Source of the DNA: Paludibacteraceae bacterium
GTDB taxonomy: Bacteria > Bacteroidota > Bacteroidia > Bacteroidales > Paludibacteraceae
Reading direction: 5' to 3'
DNA length: 57,774 nt
NCBI GenBank assembly: GCA_024401475.1
Contig: JAKSKZ010000021.1
Location: forward strand, 1 to 57,774
In this document: positions 24,347-33,154 of the stretch, piece by piece
Position numbering within the stretch: position 1 is the stretch's first letter
Layout: every line of letters begins with the position of its first letter
Notes under the pieces: model-generated
The model's database searches: none
What the model was told of the DNA's origin: nothing
What the model saw: only the letters and a program-made list of their open reading frames with translations
Made by a program: the position numbers and the translations under genes

Positions 24347-24872
24347 AATCAAACCCTCCTCTAACAAACTTACTCAATAATTCTGAAATAAAAAAGGCGA
24401 GAGGGGTTATAATTATATTGGTTGTGTCCTATTTTGTGACTGATAACACACAAGGTTAATCCCCTAACGGGGAATCGGTTTGTTCAGCGCATTGTGATTC
24501 TACCAACATTAAACGCCTAACGGCGTATTGAAACCGACTTTCCTTAATGGATTATATGTCGATGAAAATCAAATAAATATCTAAAATATTTTTCCGTTAG
24601 GAAATTAACGGATTGATTCTCGTTACTCAAGCAAATAAATCAGTCATAAACTATGACAGAGTCATTGTATTTTAGTCTTTTTGGAAAACTCATTTTCATC
24701 TTGATAGGAAGCCTTTCTAAAAGAATTTAAAATCCCTTTATGCCTCTATAAATTCACCGTTTTCAAATTTTCTTTTGATCTTTAATTATTTTCAATCTAA
24801 AATCTTATATTCGTCTATTTTTATGTAAGTTTCCTTTTGGAAAAAGTTAAGGTGTTATTAATCGTTTTATCT
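24347..24872. other. Intergenic region with palindromic elements
   Basis: About 500 non-coding bases between divergent genes. The left half holds a composite palindromic element (24421-24540, listed separately). The right half is AT-rich with a poor -7-like TATATTCG near 24807 that may drive the VIT/VWA gene. No RNA gene is recognised. Confidence 0.45.
24461..24537. repeat. Composite palindromic element
   Basis: CCCCTAACGGGG (24461-24472) and ACGCCTAACGGCGT (24513-24526) are two related palindromes sharing the CCTAACGG core. The second is enclosed by a stem of TCGGTTT (24475-24481) and AAACCGA (24531-24537). It looks like a REP-type dispersed element rather than a terminator, since no U tract follows. 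Confidence 0.5.
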
Positions 24873-27845
24873 ATGGTAAATAAAAGATTTGGTTTATTAT
24901 TTTCGGTTTGGGCATCCCTCTCTTTGGGTGCATTTGCTCAGTTAGATATTCCAACGGTCACTAATTCATCTAACAAAGGAGCTATTGAACTTAGCGATTT
25001 GAAAATTAGTGTGGATGTAGTTGGAAATGTGGCAACTACTACATTCGATATGACTTTTCTAAACACCAGCAAACAAGTTTTGGAAGGTGAGTTTGAGTTT
25101 CCGTTGGCCGAAGGGCAGACAGTTTCTCGCTATGCGCTCGACATTGATGGAAAGCTTCGCGAAGGCGTAGTAGTGGAGAAGGAGAAGGGACGTACGGTTT
25201 TTGAAAGCAAGGTGCGTGAAAATGTTGATCCGGGCTTGCTCGAAATGACGGCTGGAAACAATTTCCGAACCCGTATTTATCCTTTTCAACCCCAAAATAC
25301 GCGCCATATAGTTGTGGCTTGCGAGCAGGAGTTATCTACTTCTGGCGGTAAACGCTTCTACCGTTTGCCAATCAATTCGAATCAGCACATTAACAATTTT
25401 ACGCTTGAAATCAATGTCCGAAATGAGCAAGACAAACCTGTTGTTTCGAAAGGTTCTATGGACGATGTCTATTTTAATCCTAAGGATCAAGGTTATACAT
25501 CTTATTTGACTCGTAAAAATATCACTTTGAAGAAAGGTCTTTTCTTTGAAATACCTAATACTGAATTTCCGAACATCTATACGGAGAATGCAGGTATTGA
25601 CACCTATTTTTACCTCTATTCATCGGTAAAACCTAAGGAGTCTATGGCAAGGGAAAAGGCAAAAGGGCTGACCGTTGTTTATGATGTTTCTTCATCGTCG
25701 GATAACAGAAATTTGAACAAAGATTTTGAACTTTTAGAGCGCTATGCCAATTATTTGGGACTTTCTAAAATTCGTTTGGTGACGTTCAGTTATAAACAGC
25801 ATCTGGATACTTTATGTCAAGTATCTGATGTAAAGAAGATTATCAATCCTAATAAGCCTAATTTTGATGGTGGTACGCAGATGGGTTGCCTTGATCTTTC
25901 AAAGTTTGGCAACGATGAAGTTCTTTTCTTCTCCGACGGATTGGGCAATATTGGAAAAGACGCCATTTCATCGTCAAAAGCCACGGTTATAACTATCAAT
26001 TCTAATCCTGTGGCCGACCATCTCTATCTCAAGATGTTGGCCTTGAAAAATGGCGGCTCCTACATCAATCTTTGTAATTTGAATGCCGACGAGGCTTTGA
26101 AAGTTTTGACCAATGTGGAGTATCGCTTCATCAAGGCTAAATATGACGGTAGCCAGATATCAGAAGTTTATCCATCTGTTCCTACTCGTGTCAATGAGTC
26201 GTTCAGTTCTTCGGGAATAATGAAATCAAAGGAGGCTGACATTACTTTTTATTTTGGTTATGGCAACCAGGTGACGGATAGCGTGAAATGCCATATTTCT
26301 GCTATTAATCCTACTTCTGCCAATAATGTGAAGCGCTTGTGGGCACAACGCAAATTGGCTGATTTAGATTTAGAAGCTGAGAAGAATAAGCAAGAAATCA
26401 TCGATTTATCGAAAGAATTTGGTATTGTCACCCGCAATACTTCGCTTATTGTCTTGGAGACTGTTCGCGATTATGTGCGCTATGAGATTACTCCTCCTGA
26501 CGAGTTGAAGGATGAATATTTAAGGCTCATGGCCAATAAGCCGAAAAAGGTACTTAATGATACGCTTCACATGAAGGATGTCGTGACTGCGAGAGGCGAG
26601 TTTTTGAAGTGGTGGAAAACAGATTTTGATTCCAATGCAAAACCTAAGAAAGTAACGAAATCTAAAGTGGCATTTATGATGGAGGTTGAAGAGGATCTGG
26701 CGGTAGTAGTTGACGAAAGGACGGAAAATATGTCTGTTGAGTCGCCCGCAGTGGAAGAAGCGGTAGAAGTTGGTTATGGAAGGCGACGACAATCGCATAG
26801 AACAGCCGCATTGGGTCTTGTAGGTGGTGGATCAGGTGTTCAAGCATCATCGAGTGGTCAGCCAGGTGCTGCTCCGACTATAAGAATAAGGGGTGTATCA
26901 TCCTTAACAGGTCTAAATGAACCTGCTATTTCGAATGATGTATCGTCTATAGAAGTTCAATATTGGACGCCCGATGTTCCTTATCTTTCTAAATTGAAGT
27001 CCGTTCCGAACGCAAAAATGTATGAGCAGTATTTGGAACTAAAGAAAGAGTATTCACTTTCGCCATCTTTCTATTTGGATGTGGCTGAATACTTCCATCG
27101 TGAAAAACTGACGGAGGAGGCTATTCGTATTCTATCTAATTTGGCGGAGTTGAAATTGGAAGATGCGGAGGTGGCTCGTTCTTGTGCCAACAAGTTGGTA
27201 GAGTTTAAGGAGTTCGGTTTGGCTGCTTCTGTTTACGAGCGGGTAGTCAAAATGCGTGGAGAGGAGCCTCAGTCTTATCGTGACTTGGCAATGGTTTATA
27301 GTGAGTTAGGTCAATATCAAAAAGCAGCCGATTTGCTCTATAAGGTCAGTTCTTCCAAATGGGATCCGCGATTTAGAAATATTCAGCAAATTGCTATCAA
27401 TGAGTTGAATGCATTGATTGAGTTGAACCCAGGCAAGATAGATACGTCTGCCTACGATAAGCGATTGTTGGGTAACTGTCCTGTTGATATTAGAATCATC
27501 CTTACTTGGAATACAAATGATTGTGACATAGATCTTTGGGTGACCGATCCGAACGGTGAGAAATGTTATTATCAACATAAGGAGACAGCCATCGGAGGTA
27601 GAAATTCAGACGATATTACTCAAGGTTACGGACCAGAAGAGTTCTGTTTGAAAAAGGCCATTAAGGGTGAATACAAAATACAAGCCGACTATTACGGAAC
27701 GAGAAATCAAAAACAATTGCAACCAGTTGTAGTACAGGCGACCATTTATACTCACTTTGGAATGCCTAACCAGGAAAAACAAGTCTTGACCATCCAGTTG
27801 GGTAAGACAAAAGAGGTTTATACGGTGGGCACGGTGAATTTTTAA
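24873..27845 (+). CDS. Secreted VIT/VWA-domain protein with SusC-plug-like insert and DUF2135 end
   Basis: About 990 residues from the ATG at 24873, which begins a signal peptide (MVNKRFGLLFSVWASLSLGAFA); the frame extends to a TTG at 24837. Residues about 40-155 are a VIT domain (VGNVATTTFDMTFLNTSKQ, FPLAEGQTVSRYALDI). Residues about 240-420 are a von Willebrand A domain with MIDAS DVSSSSD. Residues about 630-690 read VGYGRRRQ...SGQPGAAPTIRIRGVSSLTGLNEP, strongly resembling the plug of SusC-type TonB receptors, which normally continues to a barrel that is absent here. Then come TPR-like helices (720-860) and a C-terminal DUF2135-type beta domain (ILTWNTNDCDIDLWVTDPNG). A periplasmic or surface adhesion/scaffold role is inferred. 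Confidence 0.82.
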   Translation: MVNKRFGLLFSVWASLSLGAFAQLDIPTVTNSSNKGAIELSDLKISVDVVGNVATTTFDMTFLNTSKQVLEGEFEFPLAEGQTVSRYALDIDGKLREGVVVEKEKGRTVFESKVRENVDPGLLEMTAGNNFRTRIYPFQPQNTRHIVVACEQELSTSGGKRFYRLPINSNQHINNFTLEINVRNEQDKPVVSKGSMDDVYFNPKDQGYTSYLTRKNITLKKGLFFEIPNTEFPNIYTENAGIDTYFYLYSSVKPKESMAREKAKGLTVVYDVSSSSDNRNLNKDFELLERYANYLGLSKIRLVTFSYKQHLDTLCQVSDVKKIINPNKPNFDGGTQMGCLDLSKFGNDEVLFFSDGLGNIGKDAISSSKATVITINSNPVADHLYLKMLALKNGGSYINLCNLNADEALKVLTNVEYRFIKAKYDGSQISEVYPSVPTRVNESFSSSGIMKSKEADITFYFGYGNQVTDSVKCHISAINPTSANNVKRLWAQRKLADLDLEAEKNKQEIIDLSKEFGIVTRNTSLIVLETVRDYVRYEITPPDELKDEYLRLMANKPKKVLNDTLHMKDVVTARGEFLKWWKTDFDSNAKPKKVTKSKVAFMMEVEEDLAVVVDERTENMSVESPAVEEAVEVGYGRRRQSHRTAALGLVGGGSGVQASSSGQPGAAPTIRIRGVSSLTGLNEPAISNDVSSIEVQYWTPDVPYLSKLKSVPNAKMYEQYLELKKEYSLSPSFYLDVAEYFHREKLTEEAIRILSNLAELKLEDAEVARSCANKLVEFKEFGLAASVYERVVKMRGEEPQSYRDLAMVYSELGQYQKAADLLYKVSSSKWDPRFRNIQQIAINELNALIELNPGKIDTSAYDKRLLGNCPVDIRIILTWNTNDCDIDLWVTDPNGEKCYYQHKETAIGGRNSDDITQGYGPEEFCLKKAIKGEYKIQADYYGTRNQKQLQPVVVQATIYTHFGMPNQEKQVLTIQLGKTKEVYTVGTVNF

Positions 27846-27969
27846 TTAAGAATTAAGAATTTTTTGTTCCGATATTATTTAGTCCTGAAAGGGCGGCATT
27901 TTATAGAATAGGGTGTAAACCCTATTTGTAATCAAAAATTTAATTTTTTAATGATAAATATAGGCAGAT
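27846..27969. repeat. AATTAAG repeat plus palindromes
   Basis: Starts with two copies of the heptamer AATTAAG, as at the window's right end. Next comes GTCCTGAAAGGGC, an imperfect palindrome, and ATAGGG-TGTAAA-CCCTAT (27908-27925), a six-base stem. These look like short dispersed intergenic repeats. Confidence 0.5.
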
Positions 27970-29052
27970 ATGAAATACAAGTATTTAAACGATAAGAATT
28001 TAGATTTTCTAAAAAGATTCTTATCAACTTATTCGCCTTCGGGTTATGAGATGGAGGCAGCCGTTGTTTGGCGAGAGTATGTATCTCAGTTTGTTCCAGC
28101 GAAAACGGATGTTCTTTGCAATACTGTGGGTGTGATAAATCCCGATGCGGATTTTAAGATTATGCTTTGCGGTCACCTCGATGAAATCGGTCTTCAAGTG
28201 ATGTATATCAGCAAGGAGGGTCTGATTTATTTCCGTAAGTTGGGTGGTATTGATGCGTTGACGGTTCCTGGTACGGAGGTGATGATCCTTACTCGCAAGG
28301 GTCGTGTTCCGGGTGTCATTGGCAAAAAGCCGATTCATTTGCAGAGTGTCAGCGACCGACAAAAGGCCGTTGAATTGGATGATCTTTGGGTAGATATTGG
28401 TGTGGAGACGAGGGAAGAGGCGGAAGCATTGGTTTCGATAGGTGATCCGATTGCAGTGAAGGATAACTGCCTTTTCATGGGAGAAAACCGCATCATGTCC
28501 AAAGCGTTAGACGATAAAATCGGCGCTTTCATCGTGGCTGAGGTGCTTCGTGTCCTTTCGTCCGAAGGAATTTCAGTTGGTGTCTATGGCGTGGCATCTT
28601 CACAAGAGGAGGTAGGTTGTCGCGGCGCGGTGACAAGTTCATATAGCATCAATCCGCAGGTAGGTTTCTGTTTGGATGTAGGCTTTGCAACCGATGTTCC
28701 CGGCATTGAAAAGAAGAAATATGGTGAGATGAATTTGGGTGGTGGTGCCGTCATTCGTCATAGTGCTGATAACAATGTTCTTTTGGTCAGATTGTTGCAG
28801 GATGTCGCTGCAGAAAAAGAGATTAAAATTCAGAATGTAGCCAATGGAAGTGCTACGGGCGGAACGGACACTTGCAAGATTCAGTTGGCCCAAAATGGTG
28901 TGGCTACGGCTCTCTTGAGTATTCCAAACCGATATATGCATACGCCTGTCGAGGTTTGCGACTTGCGAGATGTCGATGAAATCATCGCTTTGTTGGTAGA
29001 GACCATTAAAAAAATAGATGCCGACAAGGTGTTTAATTTTATTCCTGCGTAG
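27970..29052 (+). CDS. M42 family metallo-aminopeptidase
   Basis: A 360-residue cytosolic di-metal aminopeptidase of the M42 (glutamyl aminopeptidase/FrvX) family, which forms large tetrahedral particles that trim peptides. Metal and catalytic segments appear in order: CGHLDEIGLQV (first His and Asp), SKALDDKIGAFI (bridging Asp), SSQEEVGCRGA (catalytic Glu-Glu), CLDVGFATDVPG, and the terminal YMHTPVEV (His). The PA-like insert between is present. Family annotation as endoglucanase is historical and not supported. It follows the VIT/VWA gene at 124 bases. Confidence 0.93.
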   Translation: MKYKYLNDKNLDFLKRFLSTYSPSGYEMEAAVVWREYVSQFVPAKTDVLCNTVGVINPDADFKIMLCGHLDEIGLQVMYISKEGLIYFRKLGGIDALTVPGTEVMILTRKGRVPGVIGKKPIHLQSVSDRQKAVELDDLWVDIGVETREEAEALVSIGDPIAVKDNCLFMGENRIMSKALDDKIGAFIVAEVLRVLSSEGISVGVYGVASSQEEVGCRGAVTSSYSINPQVGFCLDVGFATDVPGIEKKKYGEMNLGGGAVIRHSADNNVLLVRLLQDVAAEKEIKIQNVANGSATGGTDTCKIQLAQNGVATALLSIPNRYMHTPVEVCDLRDVDEIIALLVETIKKIDADKVFNFIPA

Positions 29053-29104
29053 AGACCTTTTTAATTAAGAGTTAAGAATTAAGAATTTGGTGGGGTTTCC
29101 ACTG

Positions 29105-29132
29105 GTAGAGACGTTCCCATGGGGAGTCTCAA
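29105..29132. repeat. GTAGAGAC palindromic repeat
   Basis: GTAGAGACGTTCCCATGGGGAGTCTC contains a stem of GAGAC with GTCTC and CCCATGGG in its centre. It resembles the GTAGAGACG...CGTCTCTAC dispersed repeats common in Bacteroidota intergenic DNA. It is adjacent to another AATTAAG cluster at 29059-29090. Confidence 0.45.
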
Positions 29133-29136
29133 TACC

Positions 29137-29181
29137 AAAAAAGGCGATGAAACGGCTTTAAAACCGTTTTGTCGCCTTTTT
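29137..29181. terminator. Strong hairpin between convergent genes
   Basis: AAAAAGGCGA-AAACGG pairs with CCGTTT-TCGCCTTTTT around a short loop, with A and T runs at both ends. It lies between the stops of the M42 gene and the GH16 gene, so it can end both transcripts. Confidence 0.85.
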
Positions 29182-29238
29182 GTTGAGGAATGTATTGAAC
29201 CCTTGCATTGCGTATATGATACGCCTATAAGGGCCGTA

Positions 29239-30855
29239 TCACGGGATTTTCAATTTCCAAGCTTTTCCATTGTCCGGCGCTATGATGTAGATGCCTTGGG
29301 GCAATGGTAGTTCGTTCACATCATTGTCGGCATAGTTGGCTATGTGGATACCTGATGCATTGAAAATTCGTCCGGATTTTCCGAACTTGTCGGAACAATT
29401 TACGATTGATTCCACAGTGGTCTCTGTTTCTTGCAAAGCGGGTCCGTTATAGGTTTCTCCGCTGATGCCCTTTTGATATATCTTCACATAGTTCACATAC
29501 ATCTTTGCCTCTCCTTGGGCGAGGGCCGTAATGCCGTTCGCATCATAAATGTGCGAGAAATCACCGCCGACAGCAAGGTTGAATAGAATGAAAAACTCGT
29601 GATGGAAGAAGTTGCCGGCACTGTTGTAATTGCTCTTGTCTGAAATGTTCAATTCGTAGTACGGGCTTACGTCAGGGAAGCGGTCTTGATCCACATACAT
29701 TGCGATTTTCTGTTCGTCCCAATACATCGTATAGAGGTGGAATTCACCATCTTGAAGTGAATAATTCCAAGTGTTTGACTTTGAGTAGTTGGGGTGCGCA
29801 TCTCCGTTCTTTGGTCCCCAGTGGCAAGCACCATTGAAGTAGCGGTCTTGCGTACCTTTGTTGAAGGCGTCGGAATGCCCAAACTCTATAACGTCGATTT
29901 CACCGCAGTTGGGCCAGTTGTTGCTTTGTATGTCGTTACCCAAGAGCCAGAAAGCGGGCCAAAGGCCATTGGCCGTTTTAGGAAGGCGGATGCTGGCTTC
30001 CAATTTGCCATGGCAGAACCTCACTTTGTTTTGAGTTGTGAGTCGGCCTGATGTGAAGTTTTTGTTGCCGTAGTTTTGTCTTTTGGCTGTGATGATAAGA
30101 CAACCATTACCTTGGCCATCATTGCCTACGCTGACATTCTCCTTGATGTAGTATTGCAGTTCGTTGTTTCCGCCTCCGTCGTTGCGCACTTCCACGTTCC
30201 ACGCCTCATTGTCGAGCATGTTGTTGTCGAAAAGGTCTTGCCAAACAAGGTGGTAGCCATCCTTTTCCCCTGTGCCTTTCTGTGCTTTAGGATCGACGTT
30301 CACCTCCTCCAACTTCTTTGTTTTGAGGAGAGTGATGTCGTCGATATAGATGGTGATGTCTGAGTTGAGGCTCTCGGCACGGTCCACCATGACGAAGAAG
30401 TCGGCATAAGAGCCGTAGAGTGCGCTCTTCAGGTCGAACGTGACGGTGGTCCAATCATTTGTGCCGGGATAGGCTACGGTCGATTCAAAAGTTTCGTTGC
30501 CAGGGCCTGATTCCAATTTGAAGGAGACATTGCCACGCGATTCTTTCTTGAATTTGACAGTTGCGTAAGAATAGCCCGATTCATCGGCATTTATATTGGC
30601 CGTGAGGGCGTCTCGAAGGATGACGCCAGCCCAGTTTTTTGTACCCGATTTTCGTGTGCATTTCAATACCTTGCTGCTGTTATTCACAGCATCAGGAGAT
30701 GGGTTGTCAACAATTTGAAAACTGACATTTTCGATGCCGCTCCATTTCTTCAATCCATCTTCAAAGTCATCGATGACAAGTGTGTCTTGGGCAAATGAAG
30801 CGGTTGCCAATGATAGGAGCGTTGGTGTAAGGAATTTAGTAAACGCGTGTTTCAT
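29239..30855 (-). CDS. GH16 beta-glucanase with N-terminal CBM-like domain, secreted
   Basis: A 538-residue secreted hydrolase that probably cuts beta-1,3 or mixed-linkage beta-glucan. It has a signal peptide (residues about 1-22, ending SFA) and a beta-sandwich carbohydrate-binding-like domain at about 25-190 (VIDDFEDGLKKWSG, TIYIDDITLLK). The GH16 catalytic domain spans about 200-465, with the canonical ExDxxE seen as CGEIDVIEFGHS near residue 320 (nucleophile and acid/base Glu). The C-terminal ~60 residues end in GIYIIAPDNGKAWKLKIP, resembling a T9SS type A sorting domain. It lies next to a GH44 gene with a similar promoter. The exact substrate (laminarin versus lichenan) is not certain. 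Confidence 0.9.
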   Translation of the reverse strand: MKHAFTKFLTPTLLSLATASFAQDTLVIDDFEDGLKKWSGIENVSFQIVDNPSPDAVNNSSKVLKCTRKSGTKNWAGVILRDALTANINADESGYSYATVKFKKESRGNVSFKLESGPGNETFESTVAYPGTNDWTTVTFDLKSALYGSYADFFVMVDRAESLNSDITIYIDDITLLKTKKLEEVNVDPKAQKGTGEKDGYHLVWQDLFDNNMLDNEAWNVEVRNDGGGNNELQYYIKENVSVGNDGQGNGCLIITAKRQNYGNKNFTSGRLTTQNKVRFCHGKLEASIRLPKTANGLWPAFWLLGNDIQSNNWPNCGEIDVIEFGHSDAFNKGTQDRYFNGACHWGPKNGDAHPNYSKSNTWNYSLQDGEFHLYTMYWDEQKIAMYVDQDRFPDVSPYYELNISDKSNYNSAGNFFHHEFFILFNLAVGGDFSHIYDANGITALAQGEAKMYVNYVKIYQKGISGETYNGPALQETETTVESIVNCSDKFGKSGRIFNASGIHIANYADNDVNELPLPQGIYIIAPDNGKAWKLKIP

Positions 30856-30933
30856 AAATTTTGATTTTCTATTATTTTCCCAAAAGATGCTGAAGTATGA
30901 TTAAATGGGATGAGTAGGTAAACTGATATACAT

Positions 30934-31003
30934 AAAAAAAGGTTCTAAATCTCAAGCTATTCAGGGCTCAGATTTTCTCTGAGCCTAACTTTAGATTTGA
31001 ACC
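30934..31003 (-). terminator. Nested hairpin with U tract in the GH16 leader
   Basis: Minus strand: an outer stem (30941-30952 with 30992-31003) encloses an inner perfect stem, GGCTCAG with CTGAGCC (30965-30971 and 30979-30985). It is followed by a T7 run. It lies between a good promoter (31010-31040) and the GH16 start, so it is a candidate attenuator or the end of a short leader RNA. It could alternatively be a second terminator for GH44. Confidence 0.6.
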
Positions 31004-31009
31004 TCATTG

Positions 31010-31040
31010 CAAAGGTAGTAAAGAAATTTTAAAATCCAAA
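31010..31040 (-). promoter_or_regulatory. Promoter for GH16
   Basis: On the minus strand TTTG (31037-31040) and TACCTTTG (31010-31017) are spaced by 19 bases, the Bacteroidota consensus and the same -7 sequence and spacing as the GH44 promoter. Confidence 0.65.
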
Positions 31041-31063
31041 CAGAAAATGAAATAAATTTACAA

Positions 31064-31096
31064 AGGATGCACGGACCTAACTAATCCATGCATCCT
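31064..31096 (-). terminator. Hairpin after GH44
   Basis: AGGATGCA-CGGA pairs with TCCA-TGCATCCT around an eight- to nine-base loop immediately past the GH44 stop. The U tract that follows on the minus strand is only partial. Confidence 0.6.
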
Positions 31097-31105
31097 ACCT
31101 TTGTT

Positions 31106-32983
31106 TTATTGTCTGATGTTGATTTTATGAGTGGACACACCTGTCTTTCCAGAAAGGCGCACTAAGTAAATGCCCGCATTCAAATAGCTGGCGTCTATGC
31201 GTATTTCGTCAAATCCGATGTTTTCTTTCTGCAATACCTTTTGTCCCATACAATCGAAGATTTCGACACTTTCAATCTTCTTTGCGTTGGATACGATGAA
31301 GTGTCCGTTGGATGGGTTAGGGCTGATGATAATGTTACTGGTTGCATCCAGGACATCCTCTTCCGAAGTGCTGTTGTTGGAAAGGACAACGGCTGTGAGG
31401 GATAGTGGCGGAAGCGTAATGCTCATGGCGTTCGCTTTTAAAGATGCTTTTTGGCTCTTCAAAGCATTTTCTGAATGCGAGACGAAGGTTTCCCCGTCTG
31501 GGAGATTAGAAAGCGTGAGCGTCTCGTAATCGCCGTCCGCAATGTCGATGTTGCTTAATTGAAGATTGACGGTTTGTTCCTCCTTCTCGAAACGGTTGAC
31601 TAGGATGATTGTAATCGAGTCCTTGCTTGTATTCATCGATGAATAGGCTGAAATCATCTTCTCGTTGCTCGAAGTGGCACCGATATTGATATTTTTAGCA
31701 TAGCGACCGAAGAGGTGCAAAGTTTCCCACATACCAGTTTTCCAAGTCCAAGGGGTGAAGTATTCCATGCCGTTGCGTGCACCTTCTCCCAAGAAGGAGG
31801 CGTAACTCAAAGCTGTGATAGTGGAGTTGAAAGATTCTGTGTTATTGTACTCAGAAATACCGAAAGAGATTTGGCGGTTTTCACCGAAATATTTCTTAAC
31901 CCATTCTTGGCAACGTACGAAGATGTACTCTTTGTTTTGATTGTTATCCCAGCCACCGTTGACGGTTTTCACACCATTGGCCAATGGATAGACAAATTCA
32001 GTGTCCCAAAGAACGCGGTGCGTTTGCAAGACGTCTGCCACTGACTTGTCGCCAGGATAGAAATGGATGTCGATTACGTCGAGCATATTGATGCCTGTGG
32101 CTTTCTCTTCTTCGGCACAACGCATGATGAAATATTCTAGCCAGCAATATTTCTTTCCGTTGTAGGTTGGTTGAACATCAGCAGGCGTGTACCATGTCCA
32201 TTCGCTACCTGCTACAGGGCCGGTTAGTTTGACGGTTGGATCGATGGCACGGATGGCTTTGGCTGTGGCAAAATAGTTTTGCATCATCATTTCAAACACT
32301 TCGTTGGTGTTTTTTTCTACGAGGTCGCTATGAGTCCAAGGCCACATTTCAAATTCGTTGTCCATGTTCCAATATTTGAATTGGCTCATATCCAAACCAA
32401 GATTGTCGCGCCAGTGTTTGTAGATGCCTACTGTAGAGTCGGCTGGCCAATCTTCGAGATAGAGCGTAGGGTCGCCCTTTTTGACCAACTTTCCGTTGGC
32501 ATCAAGTTCTCCGCCACCACAGACGTCGAGGCTACACCATTCGCCCCATTGACTATGATTGTATTCCCAGTCGTTGAAGTTGTATGCTGAAGTTTTGGCC
32601 GCCTTTCCGATTAATTGGAAAGCGTACATTCCTTGTACATTAGGCAACTCATCTTGAAGTGTTTTAGCTGATTTGTCCCAGTCGCATCCATAGATGTTGT
32701 TATACCAGTCGGGATGGCAGGTCAGTTTTTTACGCCAATTGTATTTAGTTGCATTGTTACCATTGTTTTGACGGGAGAAACGCAAGCCTGATTCGCGGTT
32801 GCGAAGCATGTCTTCTGTACTGGTCGGTGTGTCATTATCGCTGGCAGCACCATTCTTTCCGTAAATATAAGGGGAGATAGGACGATTGTCGGCGTTTGCG
32901 TCAATCTTGATTTCAACTTGCGTTGAGGCAGGTTGTAGGGCGGCCAATCCCAATAGGGCGGCCATCATTGTGTTTTTTTGCAT
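31106..32983 (-). CDS. GH44-type endoglucanase/xyloglucanase with T9SS sorting domain
   Basis: A 625-residue secreted enzyme (signal peptide about residues 1-21). The TIM-barrel plus beta-domain layout and motifs fit glycoside hydrolase family 44: ISPYIYGKNG, GLRFSRQNNGNNATKYNWRKK, acid/base Glu in WNMDNEFEMW near residue 212, and the nucleophile Glu in FGISEYNNTE near residue 378. Members cut cellulose, xyloglucan or mannan-rich backbones. From about residue 550, SPNPSNGHFIVSN...IFDCMGQKVL...LNAGIYLVRLSGK is a classical T9SS type A sorting domain, so the enzyme should be exported to the surface or medium. The family call rests on motif recall, not alignment. Confidence 0.82.
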   Translation of the reverse strand: MQKNTMMAALLGLAALQPASTQVEIKIDANADNRPISPYIYGKNGAASDNDTPTSTEDMLRNRESGLRFSRQNNGNNATKYNWRKKLTCHPDWYNNIYGCDWDKSAKTLQDELPNVQGMYAFQLIGKAAKTSAYNFNDWEYNHSQWGEWCSLDVCGGGELDANGKLVKKGDPTLYLEDWPADSTVGIYKHWRDNLGLDMSQFKYWNMDNEFEMWPWTHSDLVEKNTNEVFEMMMQNYFATAKAIRAIDPTVKLTGPVAGSEWTWYTPADVQPTYNGKKYCWLEYFIMRCAEEEKATGINMLDVIDIHFYPGDKSVADVLQTHRVLWDTEFVYPLANGVKTVNGGWDNNQNKEYIFVRCQEWVKKYFGENRQISFGISEYNNTESFNSTITALSYASFLGEGARNGMEYFTPWTWKTGMWETLHLFGRYAKNINIGATSSNEKMISAYSSMNTSKDSITIILVNRFEKEEQTVNLQLSNIDIADGDYETLTLSNLPDGETFVSHSENALKSQKASLKANAMSITLPPLSLTAVVLSNNSTSEEDVLDATSNIIISPNPSNGHFIVSNAKKIESVEIFDCMGQKVLQKENIGFDEIRIDASYLNAGIYLVRLSGKTGVSTHKINIRQ

Positions 32984-33008
32984 GGGTATCAGTTGTTTTA
33001 TGTTTTTA

Positions 33009-33039
33009 CAAAGGTATGAATTATGACATAACTAGCAAA
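33009..33039 (-). promoter_or_regulatory. Promoter for GH44
   Basis: Minus strand: TTTG (33036-33039), 19 bases, TACCTTTG (33009-33016). Transcription would start near 33002, about 20 bases before the GH44 ATG. Confidence 0.7.
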
Positions 33040-33103
33040 TTTTCACTGGTTATGATTAGCTTCATACAAGTATTTATTTTGTTAGGTGGCAACAAATAGA
33101 ACA

Positions 33104-33133
33104 AAAGCGGTTTGCCCATAGAGCAAACCGCTT
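33104..33133 (-). terminator. Terminator of rprXY
   Basis: AAAGCGGTTTGC pairs with GCAAACCGCTTT around a six-base loop, just past the stop of the response regulator. The U tract is modest. Confidence 0.75.
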
Positions 33134-33154
33134 TCTATTTTTCAACTCTCCCGA

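Noticed and set aside
24421..24540. CRISPR-like array
   Set aside because: Only two related palindromes are present, with no regular spacing and no cas genes nearby.
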